48,241 nucleotides of DNA from Flavobacteriaceae bacterium (GTDB lineage: Bacteria > Bacteroidota > Bacteroidia > UKL13-3). The DNA is taken from contig SHWZ01000015.1 in the NCBI GenBank assembly GCA_009693575.1, positions 1-48,241 of the forward strand, in the 5' to 3' direction. Made by a program: the position numbers and the translations under genes. Shown piece by piece: positions 35,557-45,570 of this stretch. How positions within the stretch are numbered: the stretch's first letter is position 1; every line of letters starts with the position of its first letter. The notes below the pieces were generated by a model that saw only the letters and a list, made by a program, of their open reading frames with translations, had not been told where the DNA came from and ran no database searches.

Positions 35557-36291
35557 ATGAACATTATCAAAACATTTGGCTTAGCAGCCATCGCTTTCAG
35601 CATAGTATCATCATGCACCGATGCACATATGAAAGTGCTGAACAAAACCATGGAAGACATTAACAAGGCCGGCAAACCAGCACCGCTCACCAATGCAGAA
35701 GTAATAAGCGGGCTGAAAGAAGCCCTGAGCTTTGGCATACAAAACGCAAGCGGATTGGCCAACAAAACTGACGGCTATTTCAAAAACTCACGGTTGTTTA
35801 TTCCATTTCCTCCAGAAGCCAAAAATATCGAAGACAAGTTGCGAGGACTCGGCTTTAATAAACTTTGTGACGACTTCACCATGTCAGTGAACCGTGGAGC
35901 AGAACAAGCAGCAATTCAAGCTATACCTATTTTTAAGAATGCTATTACAAACATGAGCATTGGCGATGGTTTCAACATTTTGAAAGGTGGAGACAATGCT
36001 GCTACAGAGTACCTGAAGTCCAATACAACACCACAGTTGGTTTCAGCTTTCAAACCTATTATTCAAACTGCCTTGAACAATGGGAACGCCACCAAATACT
36101 GGACGGACATTATCAATACCTACAACAAGATTCCTTTCATCACTAAGATGAACCCGGACCTAGCCGGATATGCTACAGATAAAGCTATCCAAGGACTATT
36201 TATGTTGGTAGCTGATGAAGAAGCAAAGATTCGTAAAGACCCTGTTGCACGTGTCACCGATTTGTTGAAGAGAGTATTTGGAGGGGTGTGA
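35557..36291 (+). CDS. DUF4197 family lipoprotein
   Basis: A 244-residue exported protein. I use the ATG at 35557 because MNIIKTFGLAAIAFSIVSSC is a lipoprotein signal peptide with the cysteine at position 20, and the frame upstream is not conserved in character. The mature part is mostly helical with the DUF4197 signatures: EVISGLKEALSFGIQNA, FIPFPPEAKNIEDKLR, MNRGAEQAA-like MSVNRGAEQAAIQA, and near the C-terminus YATDKAIQGLFMLVADEEAKIRKDPVARVTDLLKRVF. This family is widespread in Gram-negative bacteria and has no established function. The gene lies alone, convergent to the RND efflux operon with 30 bases between stops. Confidence 0.9.
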   Translation: MNIIKTFGLAAIAFSIVSSCTDAHMKVLNKTMEDINKAGKPAPLTNAEVISGLKEALSFGIQNASGLANKTDGYFKNSRLFIPFPPEAKNIEDKLRGLGFNKLCDDFTMSVNRGAEQAAIQAIPIFKNAITNMSIGDGFNILKGGDNAATEYLKSNTTPQLVSAFKPIIQTALNNGNATKYWTDIINTYNKIPFITKMNPDLAGYATDKAIQGLFMLVADEEAKIRKDPVARVTDLLKRVFGGV

Positions 36292-36321
36292 TTACAGTAT
36301 TGAACTAAGTACAATTAAAAA

Positions 36322-39300
36322 TTACTCCTCATCTTTCCACCTTCTTGGTCTTCCCAGTAGGCGTTCACGCATTTTCTCATTGAGCAAGTAGAGAGCTGGC
36401 ACTAGGATGAGTGTGAGGAATGTGGCGAAGGCCAATCCGAATATCATAGTCCAACTAAGAGGACCCCAGAAGGCTACACTGTCGCCTCCAAAGAATATAT
36501 GTGGGTTGCCAGTGGCAAATAAGGTATAGAAGTCCATGTTCAAGCCAACTGCAAGGGGTATCAATCCCAAAATAGTCGCCGATGCTGTGAGCAATACAGG
36601 TGTCATGCGTGTACGAGCGGCCTCTATCACAGCTTCCTTCAAAGGTTTGCCCTGCTGCATCAACAAGTCGGAAAATTCTACTAGCAATATCCCATTTCGG
36701 ACGACAATGCCTGTGAGGGCTACTATACCGATACCGGTCATGATGATGGATATATCCATGTGGAAGATGATAAAACCTAGAAGCACCCCAATAATTGAGA
36801 ATATAATCTCAAAGAGGATGATGATAGGTTTGGAGAATGAGTTAAACTGTATAACCATAATCAAGAACATCAGCCCTAACGAGATCATCATAGCCCGGCC
36901 AAGGAAAGCCCCTGTTTCTGCTTGTTGCTCTTGCTCCCCGCCAAACCGCACAATCACACTGCTAGGGGCTTTGAATGAGGTTAGGGCTGCTTGTACCTTA
37001 CCTACAACTTCGTTTGGATTGTAACTGCTGAGTACATTACTGCTCAGAGTCACAATGCGTTTTTGGTTTTTGCGACGAATAGTTCCATAGGCATTTTCAT
37101 ATTTTATTTTGGCCACAGAAGATATAGGAACCTGCCTCAGCACCCCACCCATATTCATATCACGAAAAGTGATTTTCATGTTCAGCAAATCGTCTAAATT
37201 ATCACGATCGTACGCTGCCATGCGGACGATGATTGGGTAGTCGTCATTGGCATCTTTGAACTTGGAAACTTCCATGCCGAATAATGCACCACCAATCTGC
37301 TGTCCAATCTGTGCGGAGCTAATGCCTTCGCGGTTCGCACGTTCACGGTTCACCTCAATAGTCACTTCAGGTTTGTTGGCTATCAAGTCACTTTTCAGCT
37401 CTTCGATGCCCCCTATTTGCAAAGAATCAATATAGCGTTTCATCCGCTTGCCGGTCACAGTCAGTTCTGCCAAGTCATCGCCAATAATTTCTATACTCAC
37501 AGGCTTACCTGTTGGCGGACCAGCTTGCTCCTGACTCACAGTTATTTCACAACCAGGAATGCCTTTAATGGCCTCACGAACTTTATCCAAATATGCAGAA
37601 GTAGATTCGCCATTTCTTTTGGCAAATTCTACAAAGGCCACTGAAACCCTTGCCTTGTGTGAGCCGGGTGATTGGTCTGGGTCTCCGGGGTCATTGGCTC
37701 CTTTGGCCACATTGCTTATCACCGATTCTATGATGGGGTTTTCCTTACCAGCTGGATATACCACTTTCTCTACTCGTTCATTCACTATTCTTGCCAGCGA
37801 ATCGGTATAAGTAATATCTGTACCAATCGGTGTATTGATAAATACATTCACAAAGTTGGGTTCAGATTTGGGGAAGAAAACGATTTTTAATCCAGCATTG
37901 CCAACCAGCATAAATGTGACAATTAGCAGCACAAAAGTTCCTACAAGCAACAAAACTGGGCGTTTGCCTTTCAGCAGCCTTACCAATGCTCTGGCATAAG
38001 CATCCTGCACCCTAGGCCAGGTTTTGTTCTGAAAAGTGTCAATCACACGTTTCAATACTAAGCGATGAAACAACACCAATAAATATACTACTACTACTAG
38101 GTTACCTAAGAAAAAATTGCTGCCCAAATAGCCAATTAAAGCTATTGCACCAAACAATATCATTCCAATTCGTCTGCTTCTTTTTTGTTTCGGTGTTGCT
38201 TCATCACCTTCATGGTGTGGCTTCATAAACTGAACAGCAAATACTGGATTCAACGTATAAGCAACCACCAACGAAGCCAGTAATGTTACAATTAATGTAA
38301 TAGGTAAAAAATACATAAATTTTCCAATAATTCCAGGCCAAAAAGCCAGCGGAATAAATGGTGCAAGTGTGGTTAAAGTGCCAGAGAATACTGGCAAGAA
38401 CACCTCTCCTGCTGCGTATTTTGCAGCCTTCACTGGCGATACTTTTCCGTTATCATATATCCTGTGGGTGTTTTCAATTACGACAATGGCATCATCCACT
38501 ACAATACCCAGTGCAAGCAAGAAGGCAAACAATACAATCATGTTCAAGGTAAAGCCGATGCTTGGAAAAACAAGGAAGGCAAGGAAGCATGAAAATGGCA
38601 CAGAAAGTCCAACAAAAATTGCATTGGTTGCACCCATGAAAAACATAAGTATTAGCGTAACCAGAATAAACCCAATCACGATAGTATTAATCAGGTCGTG
38701 GATGGTGACACGTGTTTGTTTACTTTGATCACCTGTTATGGTTACCTTTACATCTTTCGGAAGTTTGTCCTTCTGAAAAGTTTCTACAATTTTCCTTACA
38801 ACATCACTACTTTGTATCAGGTTTTCACCTGGTTTTTTAATAATATTTAGCGACACCACATTTTGCTTTCCAAGCCGCGAATAGCTTTCACGGTCATGGT
38901 ATCCATCGACCACAGTTGCAAAATCTTTTATGTAAATAGTAGCCCCGCTTCCGCTTCGTACCACTAAGTTTTCTATTTCCATCGGATTTTTAAACTGTCC
39001 TTTCACGCTCACACTTCGGTTCAGTTCATCCATCTTGATATTACCTCCAGGGATGGTCACGTTTTCGTTGCCAATGGCCTGCATCATGTCAAACATAGTT
39101 ATGTTGGCAGCTTCCATTTTAGCCTTGTCAAGATTTACTTTTATTTCGCGGTCAAGTGCCCCTACTATATCTACCCGTGTGAACTGTGGCTTGGCCTCTA
39201 TCAAGTCTTTCAGGTCTTCAGCATAGTTTTTTAGCTTTGCCAAATCATAGTCGCCAGCAAGGTTCACGTTCATGATTGGCATCTCTGAAAAATCAAATTC

Positions 39301-39717
39301 TTTGATAACCGCTTCTTGCAAATTTGCATCGTTTTTGGGCAAGTCGTTTTTGGCCTTGTCATAGGCATCTTTTACGTCGTCCTTGCATTCACGCACTTTA
39401 CGTTCTGTGCCGAATTCCACTACGATAATACTCACATTTTGGATAGAAGAACTAGTAAGTTTCTTAACCCCTTTCACCGTTTTTATCCATTTTTCAATAG
39501 GCTTAGTGATAATATTTTCAATATCACTTGGCGATGCACCACGATAGAAGGTTTGAATAGAAATGGTCGGGACTACAATATCAGGAAATTTTTCTTTGGG
39601 CAAGCTATTATAACTGCTGATGCCTGCCAGCGTAAGTATTGCTGTCATCACCCAAATAGCAGTACGGTTGCTTATGCTCCAACTTGTGGGTTTGAATTCT
39701 TTATTTAGATCATTCAT
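36322..39717 (-). CDS. RND efflux transporter permease
   Basis: Inner-membrane proton-driven pump of the AcrB/HAE superfamily, 1131 residues. The first membrane helix (20-35) leads into a large periplasmic porter region. The helix 4 proton-relay motif is LALGIVVDDAIVVIENTHR with D408 and D409. The second half repeats this plan with GIGIVALTGIVVRNGILLVEF. An additional hydrophobic pair occurs at about residues 517-552 (IGMILFGAIALIGYLG and LGNLVVVVYLLVLF) between the halves, not seen in E. coli AcrB. It is the last gene of a four-gene operon with tetR, tolC-like and adaptor genes. Substrates are unknown. Confidence 0.95.
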   Translation of the reverse strand: MNDLNKEFKPTSWSISNRTAIWVMTAILTLAGISSYNSLPKEKFPDIVVPTISIQTFYRGASPSDIENIITKPIEKWIKTVKGVKKLTSSSIQNVSIIVVEFGTERKVRECKDDVKDAYDKAKNDLPKNDANLQEAVIKEFDFSEMPIMNVNLAGDYDLAKLKNYAEDLKDLIEAKPQFTRVDIVGALDREIKVNLDKAKMEAANITMFDMMQAIGNENVTIPGGNIKMDELNRSVSVKGQFKNPMEIENLVVRSGSGATIYIKDFATVVDGYHDRESYSRLGKQNVVSLNIIKKPGENLIQSSDVVRKIVETFQKDKLPKDVKVTITGDQSKQTRVTIHDLINTIVIGFILVTLILMFFMGATNAIFVGLSVPFSCFLAFLVFPSIGFTLNMIVLFAFLLALGIVVDDAIVVIENTHRIYDNGKVSPVKAAKYAAGEVFLPVFSGTLTTLAPFIPLAFWPGIIGKFMYFLPITLIVTLLASLVVAYTLNPVFAVQFMKPHHEGDEATPKQKRSRRIGMILFGAIALIGYLGSNFFLGNLVVVVYLLVLFHRLVLKRVIDTFQNKTWPRVQDAYARALVRLLKGKRPVLLLVGTFVLLIVTFMLVGNAGLKIVFFPKSEPNFVNVFINTPIGTDITYTDSLARIVNERVEKVVYPAGKENPIIESVISNVAKGANDPGDPDQSPGSHKARVSVAFVEFAKRNGESTSAYLDKVREAIKGIPGCEITVSQEQAGPPTGKPVSIEIIGDDLAELTVTGKRMKRYIDSLQIGGIEELKSDLIANKPEVTIEVNRERANREGISSAQIGQQIGGALFGMEVSKFKDANDDYPIIVRMAAYDRDNLDDLLNMKITFRDMNMGGVLRQVPISSVAKIKYENAYGTIRRKNQKRIVTLSSNVLSSYNPNEVVGKVQAALTSFKAPSSVIVRFGGEQEQQAETGAFLGRAMMISLGLMFLIMVIQFNSFSKPIIILFEIIFSIIGVLLGFIIFHMDISIIMTGIGIVALTGIVVRNGILLVEFSDLLMQQGKPLKEAVIEAARTRMTPVLLTASATILGLIPLAVGLNMDFYTLFATGNPHIFFGGDSVAFWGPLSWTMIFGLAFATFLTLILVPALYLLNEKMRERLLGRPRRWKDEE

Positions 39718-39770
39718 TATTTTCTGCGAAGATTTATGATTAGAAGATTTATGACTTAGAAAAAAACAGA

Positions 39771-40889
39771 TTACTTCGACACCTTCACCACTTCACCTTC
39801 GTTCAGTTCCTGATAGCCGGTAGATACCAACTGATCATCTAGTTTTAGCCCAGTTTTTATTTCAATTTTACCACCGTAGTTCAAGCCTGTGGTGACAGGA
39901 CGGCGACGAACACTATGCTTATTACCTTCGCTTGCCAAAACAAATACAAAACTTCCTTCATCGTTACTCTGCACAGTGTTGATTGGCACTACGATAGTGT
40001 TCACATTTTCATAATCAACAATCTTCAACACAGCCACCATATTGGGGCGATAATCGTCGTTTTGAGGCAGGGCAGCCTCCACTGTAAACGTTCTTGTCAT
40101 AGGGTTAATCACTTTTGAAGCATATGTAACATTACTATTAAGTTGTGTTCCCAAATCTGGAAATTGGATCACCACAGAGTTGCCTTGCTTCACTTTGGAT
40201 GCATACGCTTCAGCCACATCCGCTTTCAGTTTCAGCTTACTACCATTTACAATACGAATGCCTGTAAAACCAGGACTTGCCATTTGACCAACACGAAGAT
40301 TCATATCATCAACAACTCCATTAATAAGGGCTTTTAATTTATACATCTCAATGTTCTCATTAAACGTTGACATCGATTTTTCTAATGCATCCTTGTTGTT
40401 CTTGGCCATCAAGAAGTTTATTTCCGAACCAATTTTTTGGTCCCACAGTCCTTTTTGTTTTTGATATATAGTATTTGCAAGATCTAAGCGGTTTTTTAAC
40501 TCCTCCATACCTTGCCTAGCAGCCTTATCGTCAAGCTGTGCCAATGTTTGACCAGCTTTAACCATGTCGCCAGTCTGCACATATACTGCGGTCACCGTGC
40601 CAGGCATTTTTGGCATTACTGTAATATTTTCGTCAGCATCTACACGACCTTGTATATCTATGAAGTGTCGAAACGATTGCATGACCACATCAGTAACAGC
40701 CACTATTTTCAATTTGTCTTCTTTGTTGGCTGTTGTGTCCATTTCGGCAATCTCTTTTTCAAGAGTGGCTACCTCTTTTTTTAGTTCGTCAAGTTTCTTT
40801 TTTTTCGCTGTAAGCTTTGGGTCTTCACCATTGCCACCTCCGCAGGCAGCTAGTGTGAGCAATGCTATAAGAATGATACTATTTTTCAT
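39771..40889 (-). CDS. RND efflux periplasmic adaptor (membrane fusion protein)
   Basis: A 372-residue lipoprotein: signal MKNSIILIALLTLAAC with the cysteine at position 16. A lysine/glutamate-rich coiled coil (about 25-55) follows, then the lipoyl/barrel-sandwich half-motif (GTVTAVYVQTGDMVKAGQTLAQLD), an alpha hairpin (residues about 118-160) and the second lipoyl half (INGVVDDMNLRVGQMASPG). The last third has the beta-barrel/membrane-proximal domain (VAEAYASKVKQGN). The extra N-terminal coiled coil before the lipoyl domain is a distinctive addition. It links the pump to the TolC-like channel. It is 53 bases upstream of the permease on the same strand. Confidence 0.94.
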   Translation of the reverse strand: MKNSIILIALLTLAACGGGNGEDPKLTAKKKKLDELKKEVATLEKEIAEMDTTANKEDKLKIVAVTDVVMQSFRHFIDIQGRVDADENITVMPKMPGTVTAVYVQTGDMVKAGQTLAQLDDKAARQGMEELKNRLDLANTIYQKQKGLWDQKIGSEINFLMAKNNKDALEKSMSTFNENIEMYKLKALINGVVDDMNLRVGQMASPGFTGIRIVNGSKLKLKADVAEAYASKVKQGNSVVIQFPDLGTQLNSNVTYASKVINPMTRTFTVEAALPQNDDYRPNMVAVLKIVDYENVNTIVVPINTVQSNDEGSFVFVLASEGNKHSVRRRPVTTGLNYGGKIEIKTGLKLDDQLVSTGYQELNEGEVVKVSK

Positions 40890-40947
40890 ACTATGCTTTT
40901 ATTGATTAATATTCTTTGTTTGATTTGTTATGATAAACGACTTCTGC

Positions 40948-42303
40948 TTATTGCCTTGCTCCTATTGCTTTCCGCAAATCAATTTTGGCATTCAACAAGG
41001 TTGAGATGGCATTGATATAGCTTACTTGTGAGGTTTTCAAATCGGTTTCTGCACTTTGGAGCTCCATGCTGCTTCCCAGCCCAGCCGTGAACTTGGCTGA
41101 CACTGCATTGTATATTTTTTCGGCCAGTTCCATATTCGCTTTTTGATTTTTTAGGGTTTCCAAAGCGGTGCTATAACTGGTGCTGGCCGCAGCAAATTCA
41201 AGGCTCAGGGCATTGCTTAGGTCGCTCAAGTTATTTTTTGTTTGTTTGATACCAATTTCTGCTTGAGCAGTCTTGCTGAATTTCATACCGCCATCATAAA
41301 TTGGGACGCCAATCCTAAAACCTACAACAGTAGTAGGCACCCAAGGCAAAAAGGGATCTTTCTTGAAAAGGGTTTCGCCATTCCTGTTAAGGATTTGCTG
41401 ATGGCTGGCAAACGCCGCCACATTGGGTATCCATCCATATTCGTACCTTTTCTTATCAAGTTGTTTCAACTTCAAGAGTTGGTCTAATTGCTTGTATTCA
41501 AGTCGGCTGCTGACCGTAAAAGTTGTTACAGACAAATCTTCACCTGAATTTTTGTAAAGGTCTTCAAGTTTATCTGTTAGTTTCAATGGTGAGTTCACTT
41601 CCATTCCCATTTGAAGTTTCAGGGCTTTGTAAGCAATTTCTTTTAGGCTTTCCAATTTCTTCTTATTGATTTTCAAGGTTGAAGCTGAGAGTTCCAATTT
41701 GTCCACTTCCAACCGTTCCACAAATCCTGCCTTGTTCATCTCTGTCATCTCATGTAACAGCTTTCCCACACGTTCAATATTTATTTCAAGAATCTTTATA
41801 TTTTCATCAATAGTCAATGCCGAAAAATATGCTTTAGTCACATTCGTCTCCACATCCAATTCCGTTTTATTGTAAGATTGTTGGTAAAGATTTTTTATTT
41901 CCTTTGTAGCTTGTAATCCTACTAAATATCCACCATCAAAAATTAACTGTGAGGCTTGTAATGAAGCCTGAGCTTGATACTGTGTCCCAAATTTAATTTT
42001 TGCATATGCATTTTTTGGGGCAGTGGGGTCAAATGCTGAGGCAGGAATAAAGCTAGCTGGTATCTGCAAAAAATCGTTGAACGTAAAACTTCCATTCAAT
42101 TGAGGCATTCCAATAGACCGAATTTCCTTTATCTGTTCATTGGCTTTGTCAATATCAAGTTTAGCATTTTGAAGAGTTAAATTATTATTTTTCCCATAGT
42201 CAATAGCTTGAGACAGGCTAAGTGTTTGCGTTGGCAGCGATTCTTGGGCAAATCCCAAAAGAGATGTAATACTGAAGACAAAAGTGGCGATAGATTTTTT
42301 CAT
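40948..42303 (-). CDS. TolC-family outer-membrane efflux protein
   Basis: A 451-residue outer-membrane channel subunit. Signal peptide MKKSIATFVFSITSLLGFAQ. Two OEP repeats carry the expected heptad-rich helices: LSLSQAIDYGKNNNLTLQNA (seen from about residue 28), LQASQLIFDGGYLVG, and in the second half VGFRIGVPIYDGGMKF and EKIYNAVSAKFTAGLGSSMELQSAETDL. The C-terminal helix ends AKIDLRKAIG as in TolC-like proteins. It is 8 bases downstream of the regulator gene and 58 bases upstream of the adaptor, completing the tripartite pump. Confidence 0.94.
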   Translation of the reverse strand: MKKSIATFVFSITSLLGFAQESLPTQTLSLSQAIDYGKNNNLTLQNAKLDIDKANEQIKEIRSIGMPQLNGSFTFNDFLQIPASFIPASAFDPTAPKNAYAKIKFGTQYQAQASLQASQLIFDGGYLVGLQATKEIKNLYQQSYNKTELDVETNVTKAYFSALTIDENIKILEINIERVGKLLHEMTEMNKAGFVERLEVDKLELSASTLKINKKKLESLKEIAYKALKLQMGMEVNSPLKLTDKLEDLYKNSGEDLSVTTFTVSSRLEYKQLDQLLKLKQLDKKRYEYGWIPNVAAFASHQQILNRNGETLFKKDPFLPWVPTTVVGFRIGVPIYDGGMKFSKTAQAEIGIKQTKNNLSDLSNALSLEFAAASTSYSTALETLKNQKANMELAEKIYNAVSAKFTAGLGSSMELQSAETDLKTSQVSYINAISTLLNAKIDLRKAIGARQ

Positions 42304-42311
42304 ATTTATCT

Positions 42312-42953
42312 CTATTTCTTGTTAATTTCTTTTTGTTTTTTTTCGAGATACTTCAATCCTTTGGGTGTGCAGATGCCGTGCAGATGATATTCCATGAAGG
42401 CATAATACACTTCAAGAAACGAGAACTGGTGAGCTGGAAAAACCATATCACTCATTATCAACATTATAGTTTCCACATATATCCTTGCTAAAATATCCAC
42501 AGACATATTTTCGCGATAAAGGCCGTCCTCAATTCCTTTCTTGAAGTTGCTACTCACACATTGAAATACAAATTTGTTTTTATGGTTTTCAAAAATTTTC
42601 CAGCTTTCTGGATAAAAGCGGCGAATATCTTGCACAGCCACAGGGTTAAGCCGTTTCAAGGTACGACTCGAATGTTCCATGATTGACAAGATGGCATCTA
42701 TTGCATTGTGTTCTTGTAACAGGCGGGTGCATTCTACTTCCCTTTTTTGAAAATCCCACAACATACACTGATACACCAAATCAGCCTTGTCAGTAAAATA
42801 TTGATACAGCGTTTTCTTGCTGATACCAAGCTCCCGGCAAACATCGTCCATGGTAATACTTTTCACTCCAAGCCTCATAAACAAAGCATCGGTAGCCATC
42901 AATATTTTCTCTCGGACTGGGTCGTGTTTTGTATCCTCTAGTGTTAGTTTCAT
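42312..42953 (-). CDS. TetR/AcrR family transcriptional regulator
   Basis: A 213-residue repressor-type regulator, first gene of the efflux operon. The N-terminal helix-turn-helix is clear: REKILMATDALFMRLGVKSITMDDVCRELGISKKTLYQYFTDKADLV (residues about 13-60). The remainder is a helical ligand-binding domain without recognised specificity. I chose the ATG at 42953 (MKLTLEDTKHDP) because the upstream ATG at 43013 falls inside an inverted repeat that looks like the operator and would add non-family residues. It is probably autoregulatory and controls the pump, sensing a pump substrate. tolC follows after 8 bases. Confidence 0.92.
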   Translation of the reverse strand: MKLTLEDTKHDPVREKILMATDALFMRLGVKSITMDDVCRELGISKKTLYQYFTDKADLVYQCMLWDFQKREVECTRLLQEHNAIDAILSIMEHSSRTLKRLNPVAVQDIRRFYPESWKIFENHKNKFVFQCVSSNFKKGIEDGLYRENMSVDILARIYVETIMLIMSDMVFPAHQFSFLEVYYAFMEYHLHGICTPKGLKYLEKKQKEINKK

Positions 42954-43006
42954 TTTAACTGCTCCTAAATTTTCGACCGCAATATTATGTACAAAAATGA
43001 GAGCAG

Positions 43007-43053
43007 GAAACATTTATTTAGTATAATGTTTCTTACTATCAAAATGTTTCTTA
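43007..43053. promoter_or_regulatory. Candidate TetR operator repeats
   Basis: Inverted half-sites GAAACAT (43007-43013) and ATGTTTC (43026-43032) are separated by 12 bases. The longer motif AATGTTTCTTA occurs as a direct repeat at 43025-43035 and 43043-43053, 18 bases apart. The cluster lies just upstream of the tetR start and between it and the malic enzyme gene. Confidence 0.5.
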
Positions 43054-43172
43054 AAAAAAGAACCTACTTTGGAGGTGGTGAAACAAGTGTCAGCAATTGA
43101 ATTTGGGTAGGGTAGGCGGCTATTAAAATCAAGCATTGATAGGCATTTTCTCAGGTCGATAAATCAATAATC

Positions 43173-43203
43173 TTGATGAAAGCCTGTTCAGGTTTTACAT
43201 TTG
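43173..43203 (+). promoter_or_regulatory. Promoter for the malic enzyme gene
   Basis: TTG (43173-43175), 20 bases, then TACATTTG (43196-43203), a near-consensus TTG-N20-TAnnTTTG. The predicted leader is about 87 bases before the ATG at 43296. Confidence 0.6.
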
Positions 43204-43295
43204 CTGCCCATTATCGGTTTATGAGGTAATTTATTTTGCCTTTAATTTTCTGAAGTTTACTATTAGAACTTATTACCCACTATTTTATCCAAATC

Positions 43296-45566
43296 ATGTC
43301 AGACAAACGACTAAAAGAAGATGCTCTTCGCTACCACGAAGATGGAAAGCCAGGAAAGATAGAAGTAGTACCCACAAAACCTACAAATACTAAGCGTGAC
43401 CTAAGCCTGGCCTATAGTCCTGGTGTTGCCGAGCCGTGCCTTGCAATAGCAGCGAATCCCGAAGATGTCTACAGATATACTGCCAAAGGAAACCTTGTGG
43501 GTGTTATCACCAACGGTACAGCAGTGCTTGGCCTAGGAGATATTGGTCCTGAGGCCAGCAAGCCAGTGATGGAGGGCAAAGGTATATTGTTCAAAATATT
43601 TGCAGGCATTGATTGTTTTGATATAGAACTAAACTGCAAGACTGCTGATGAATTTGTAGCTGCAGTGAAAGCTATGGAGCCAACCTTTGGAGGTATTAAC
43701 TTAGAAGATATAAAAGCCCCCGAGTGCTTCGAAATAGAACGAAGGTTGAAAGCTGAATTAAATATTCCTCTGATGCATGACGACCAGCATGGAACAGCCA
43801 TCATAAGTGGAGCTGGCCTATTAAACGCATTGAGGGTGGTAAAAAAAGACATAGGCCAAGTGCGGATGGTAGTGAACGGAGCAGGTGCCTCTGCCATCAG
43901 TTGCACACGGTTGTTTATAGCTTTGGGCTTAAGCCGTGAAAACGTGGTGATGCTTGACAGTAAAGGGGCTATCACTGCTTCCCGGGAAGACTTGGATGAC
44001 ACCAAAAAGGAATTCATCACCCAGAGGAAAGTGACAACATTGGCCGAAGCCATGCAAGATGCTGATGTATTTGTTGGTCTGAGCAAAGCCAATGTGGTGA
44101 CGGTACAAATGGTGAAGAGCATGGCAAAAGACCCGATTGTATTTGCTATGGCCAACCCTGACCCCGAAATAGCCTACGACTTAGCCATTGCATCTCGCCC
44201 TGATGTGGTAGTGGCCACAGGCCGAAGCGATCATCCTAACCAAGTGAACAATGTACTTGGATTTCCTTTCATTTTTCGTGGGGCATTAGATGTTCGTGCA
44301 ACCAAAATTAATGAGGCAATGAAACTGGCAGCAGTACATGCTATTGCCGGTCTAGCCCACGAACCAGTGCCTGAAATAGTGAATCTAGCATACAATCAAA
44401 AGAATATTTCATTCGGCAAAGAATACATAATTCCGAAACCGCTCGACCCTCGCTTAATAACTACCGTGGCACCGGCTGTGGCCAAAGCTGCTATGGAAAG
44501 TGGTGTAGCAAAAAAGGTAATTACGGATTGGGAAGCTTACAATACTGAACTACTAGCCCGGATTGGTGGCGAGAATAAATTCATTAGAGTACTAGCTACC
44601 CGTGCCAAGGCCAATCCAAAAAGGGTAGTATTTGCTGAGGCCGATACTTATAAAATTTTGAAAGCTGTAGAAATAATTCATGATGAAGGCCTAGCAATCC
44701 CAATCTTATTAGGCAATAAATCAAAAATTTTGGCCATGATTGCCGAGCATAAACTTGGATTAGAAGATTTGGAAATTGTAGATCAAATGGCGGAGGAAGA
44801 AACGCGTCAACGCTTTGCAGAGCTATACTTTGCCAAACGCCAACGCAAGGGTGTAACCATGCACGATGCTAAGAAAATAATGCGTGAACGAAATTATTTC
44901 GGAGCAATGATGCTGGAGCAAGGTATGGCTGATGCTATGATTTCAGGACTTACAAGAAATTATCCAAATACGATTCGCCCAGCATTGGAAATAATAGGTA
45001 AGGATGAACGAATAAATAAAGTAGCAGGCATGTATATCATGCTAACCAAAAAAGGAGTTTTGTTTTTCAGCGATACAACCGTGAACACACGACCAACAGC
45101 TGAAGATTTAGCTGACATTACACTACTTACCGCAAAGGCTGTCGAGAATTTCAATATAGAACCTAGGGTGGCTATGCTTAGCTATACCAATTTTGGTAGC
45201 ACCACTGGAGATACACCCACCCGCGTACAAAAGGCTCGCAAACTAGTAAAGGAACGGAAGCCCGACCTTATTGTTGATGGCGACATTCAAGGCAATTTTG
45301 CACTGAACCAACGGCTGCTCGAGGAGAATTTCCCTTTCAGTGACTTGGTAGGAGGCCCTGCTAATACACTCATTTTTCCCAGTCTGAGTGCCGGCAATAT
45401 TTGTTACAAAATTTTGCAGGAACTTGGAGCAGCAGAAGCAATCGGACCTGTTTTGTTGGGCATGAAAAAGCCCGTACATGTAGTGCAGTTGGGTAGTTCG
45501 GTGCGTGAGATAGTGAATATGGTGACTGTGGCCGTGATTGACGCACAAGCTCGCGAAACCATTTGA
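43296..45566 (+). CDS. NADP-dependent malic enzyme fused to phosphotransacetylase-like domain
   Basis: Oxidative decarboxylation of malate to pyruvate with NADP, the MaeB class, 756 residues. The malic enzyme half (about 1-410) has Y40 (SLAYSPGVAEPC), K95 (MEGKG), E137-D138 and D162-D163 (HDDQHGTA), and the nucleotide fold VVNGAGASAIS. The C-terminal part (about 425-756) resembles phosphate acetyltransferase (PKRVVFAEADTYKILKAVEII; MLSYTNFGSTTG; VDGDIQGNFAL; NTLIFPSLSAGNI). In MaeB that domain mostly has a regulatory role binding acetyl-CoA, and the same is assumed here. The gene is monocistronic with its own promoter, divergent from the efflux regulator. Confidence 0.96.
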   Translation: MSDKRLKEDALRYHEDGKPGKIEVVPTKPTNTKRDLSLAYSPGVAEPCLAIAANPEDVYRYTAKGNLVGVITNGTAVLGLGDIGPEASKPVMEGKGILFKIFAGIDCFDIELNCKTADEFVAAVKAMEPTFGGINLEDIKAPECFEIERRLKAELNIPLMHDDQHGTAIISGAGLLNALRVVKKDIGQVRMVVNGAGASAISCTRLFIALGLSRENVVMLDSKGAITASREDLDDTKKEFITQRKVTTLAEAMQDADVFVGLSKANVVTVQMVKSMAKDPIVFAMANPDPEIAYDLAIASRPDVVVATGRSDHPNQVNNVLGFPFIFRGALDVRATKINEAMKLAAVHAIAGLAHEPVPEIVNLAYNQKNISFGKEYIIPKPLDPRLITTVAPAVAKAAMESGVAKKVITDWEAYNTELLARIGGENKFIRVLATRAKANPKRVVFAEADTYKILKAVEIIHDEGLAIPILLGNKSKILAMIAEHKLGLEDLEIVDQMAEEETRQRFAELYFAKRQRKGVTMHDAKKIMRERNYFGAMMLEQGMADAMISGLTRNYPNTIRPALEIIGKDERINKVAGMYIMLTKKGVLFFSDTTVNTRPTAEDLADITLLTAKAVENFNIEPRVAMLSYTNFGSTTGDTPTRVQKARKLVKERKPDLIVDGDIQGNFALNQRLLEENFPFSDLVGGPANTLIFPSLSAGNICYKILQELGAAEAIGPVLLGMKKPVHVVQLGSSVREIVNMVTVAVIDAQARETI

Positions 45567-45570
45567 GACT

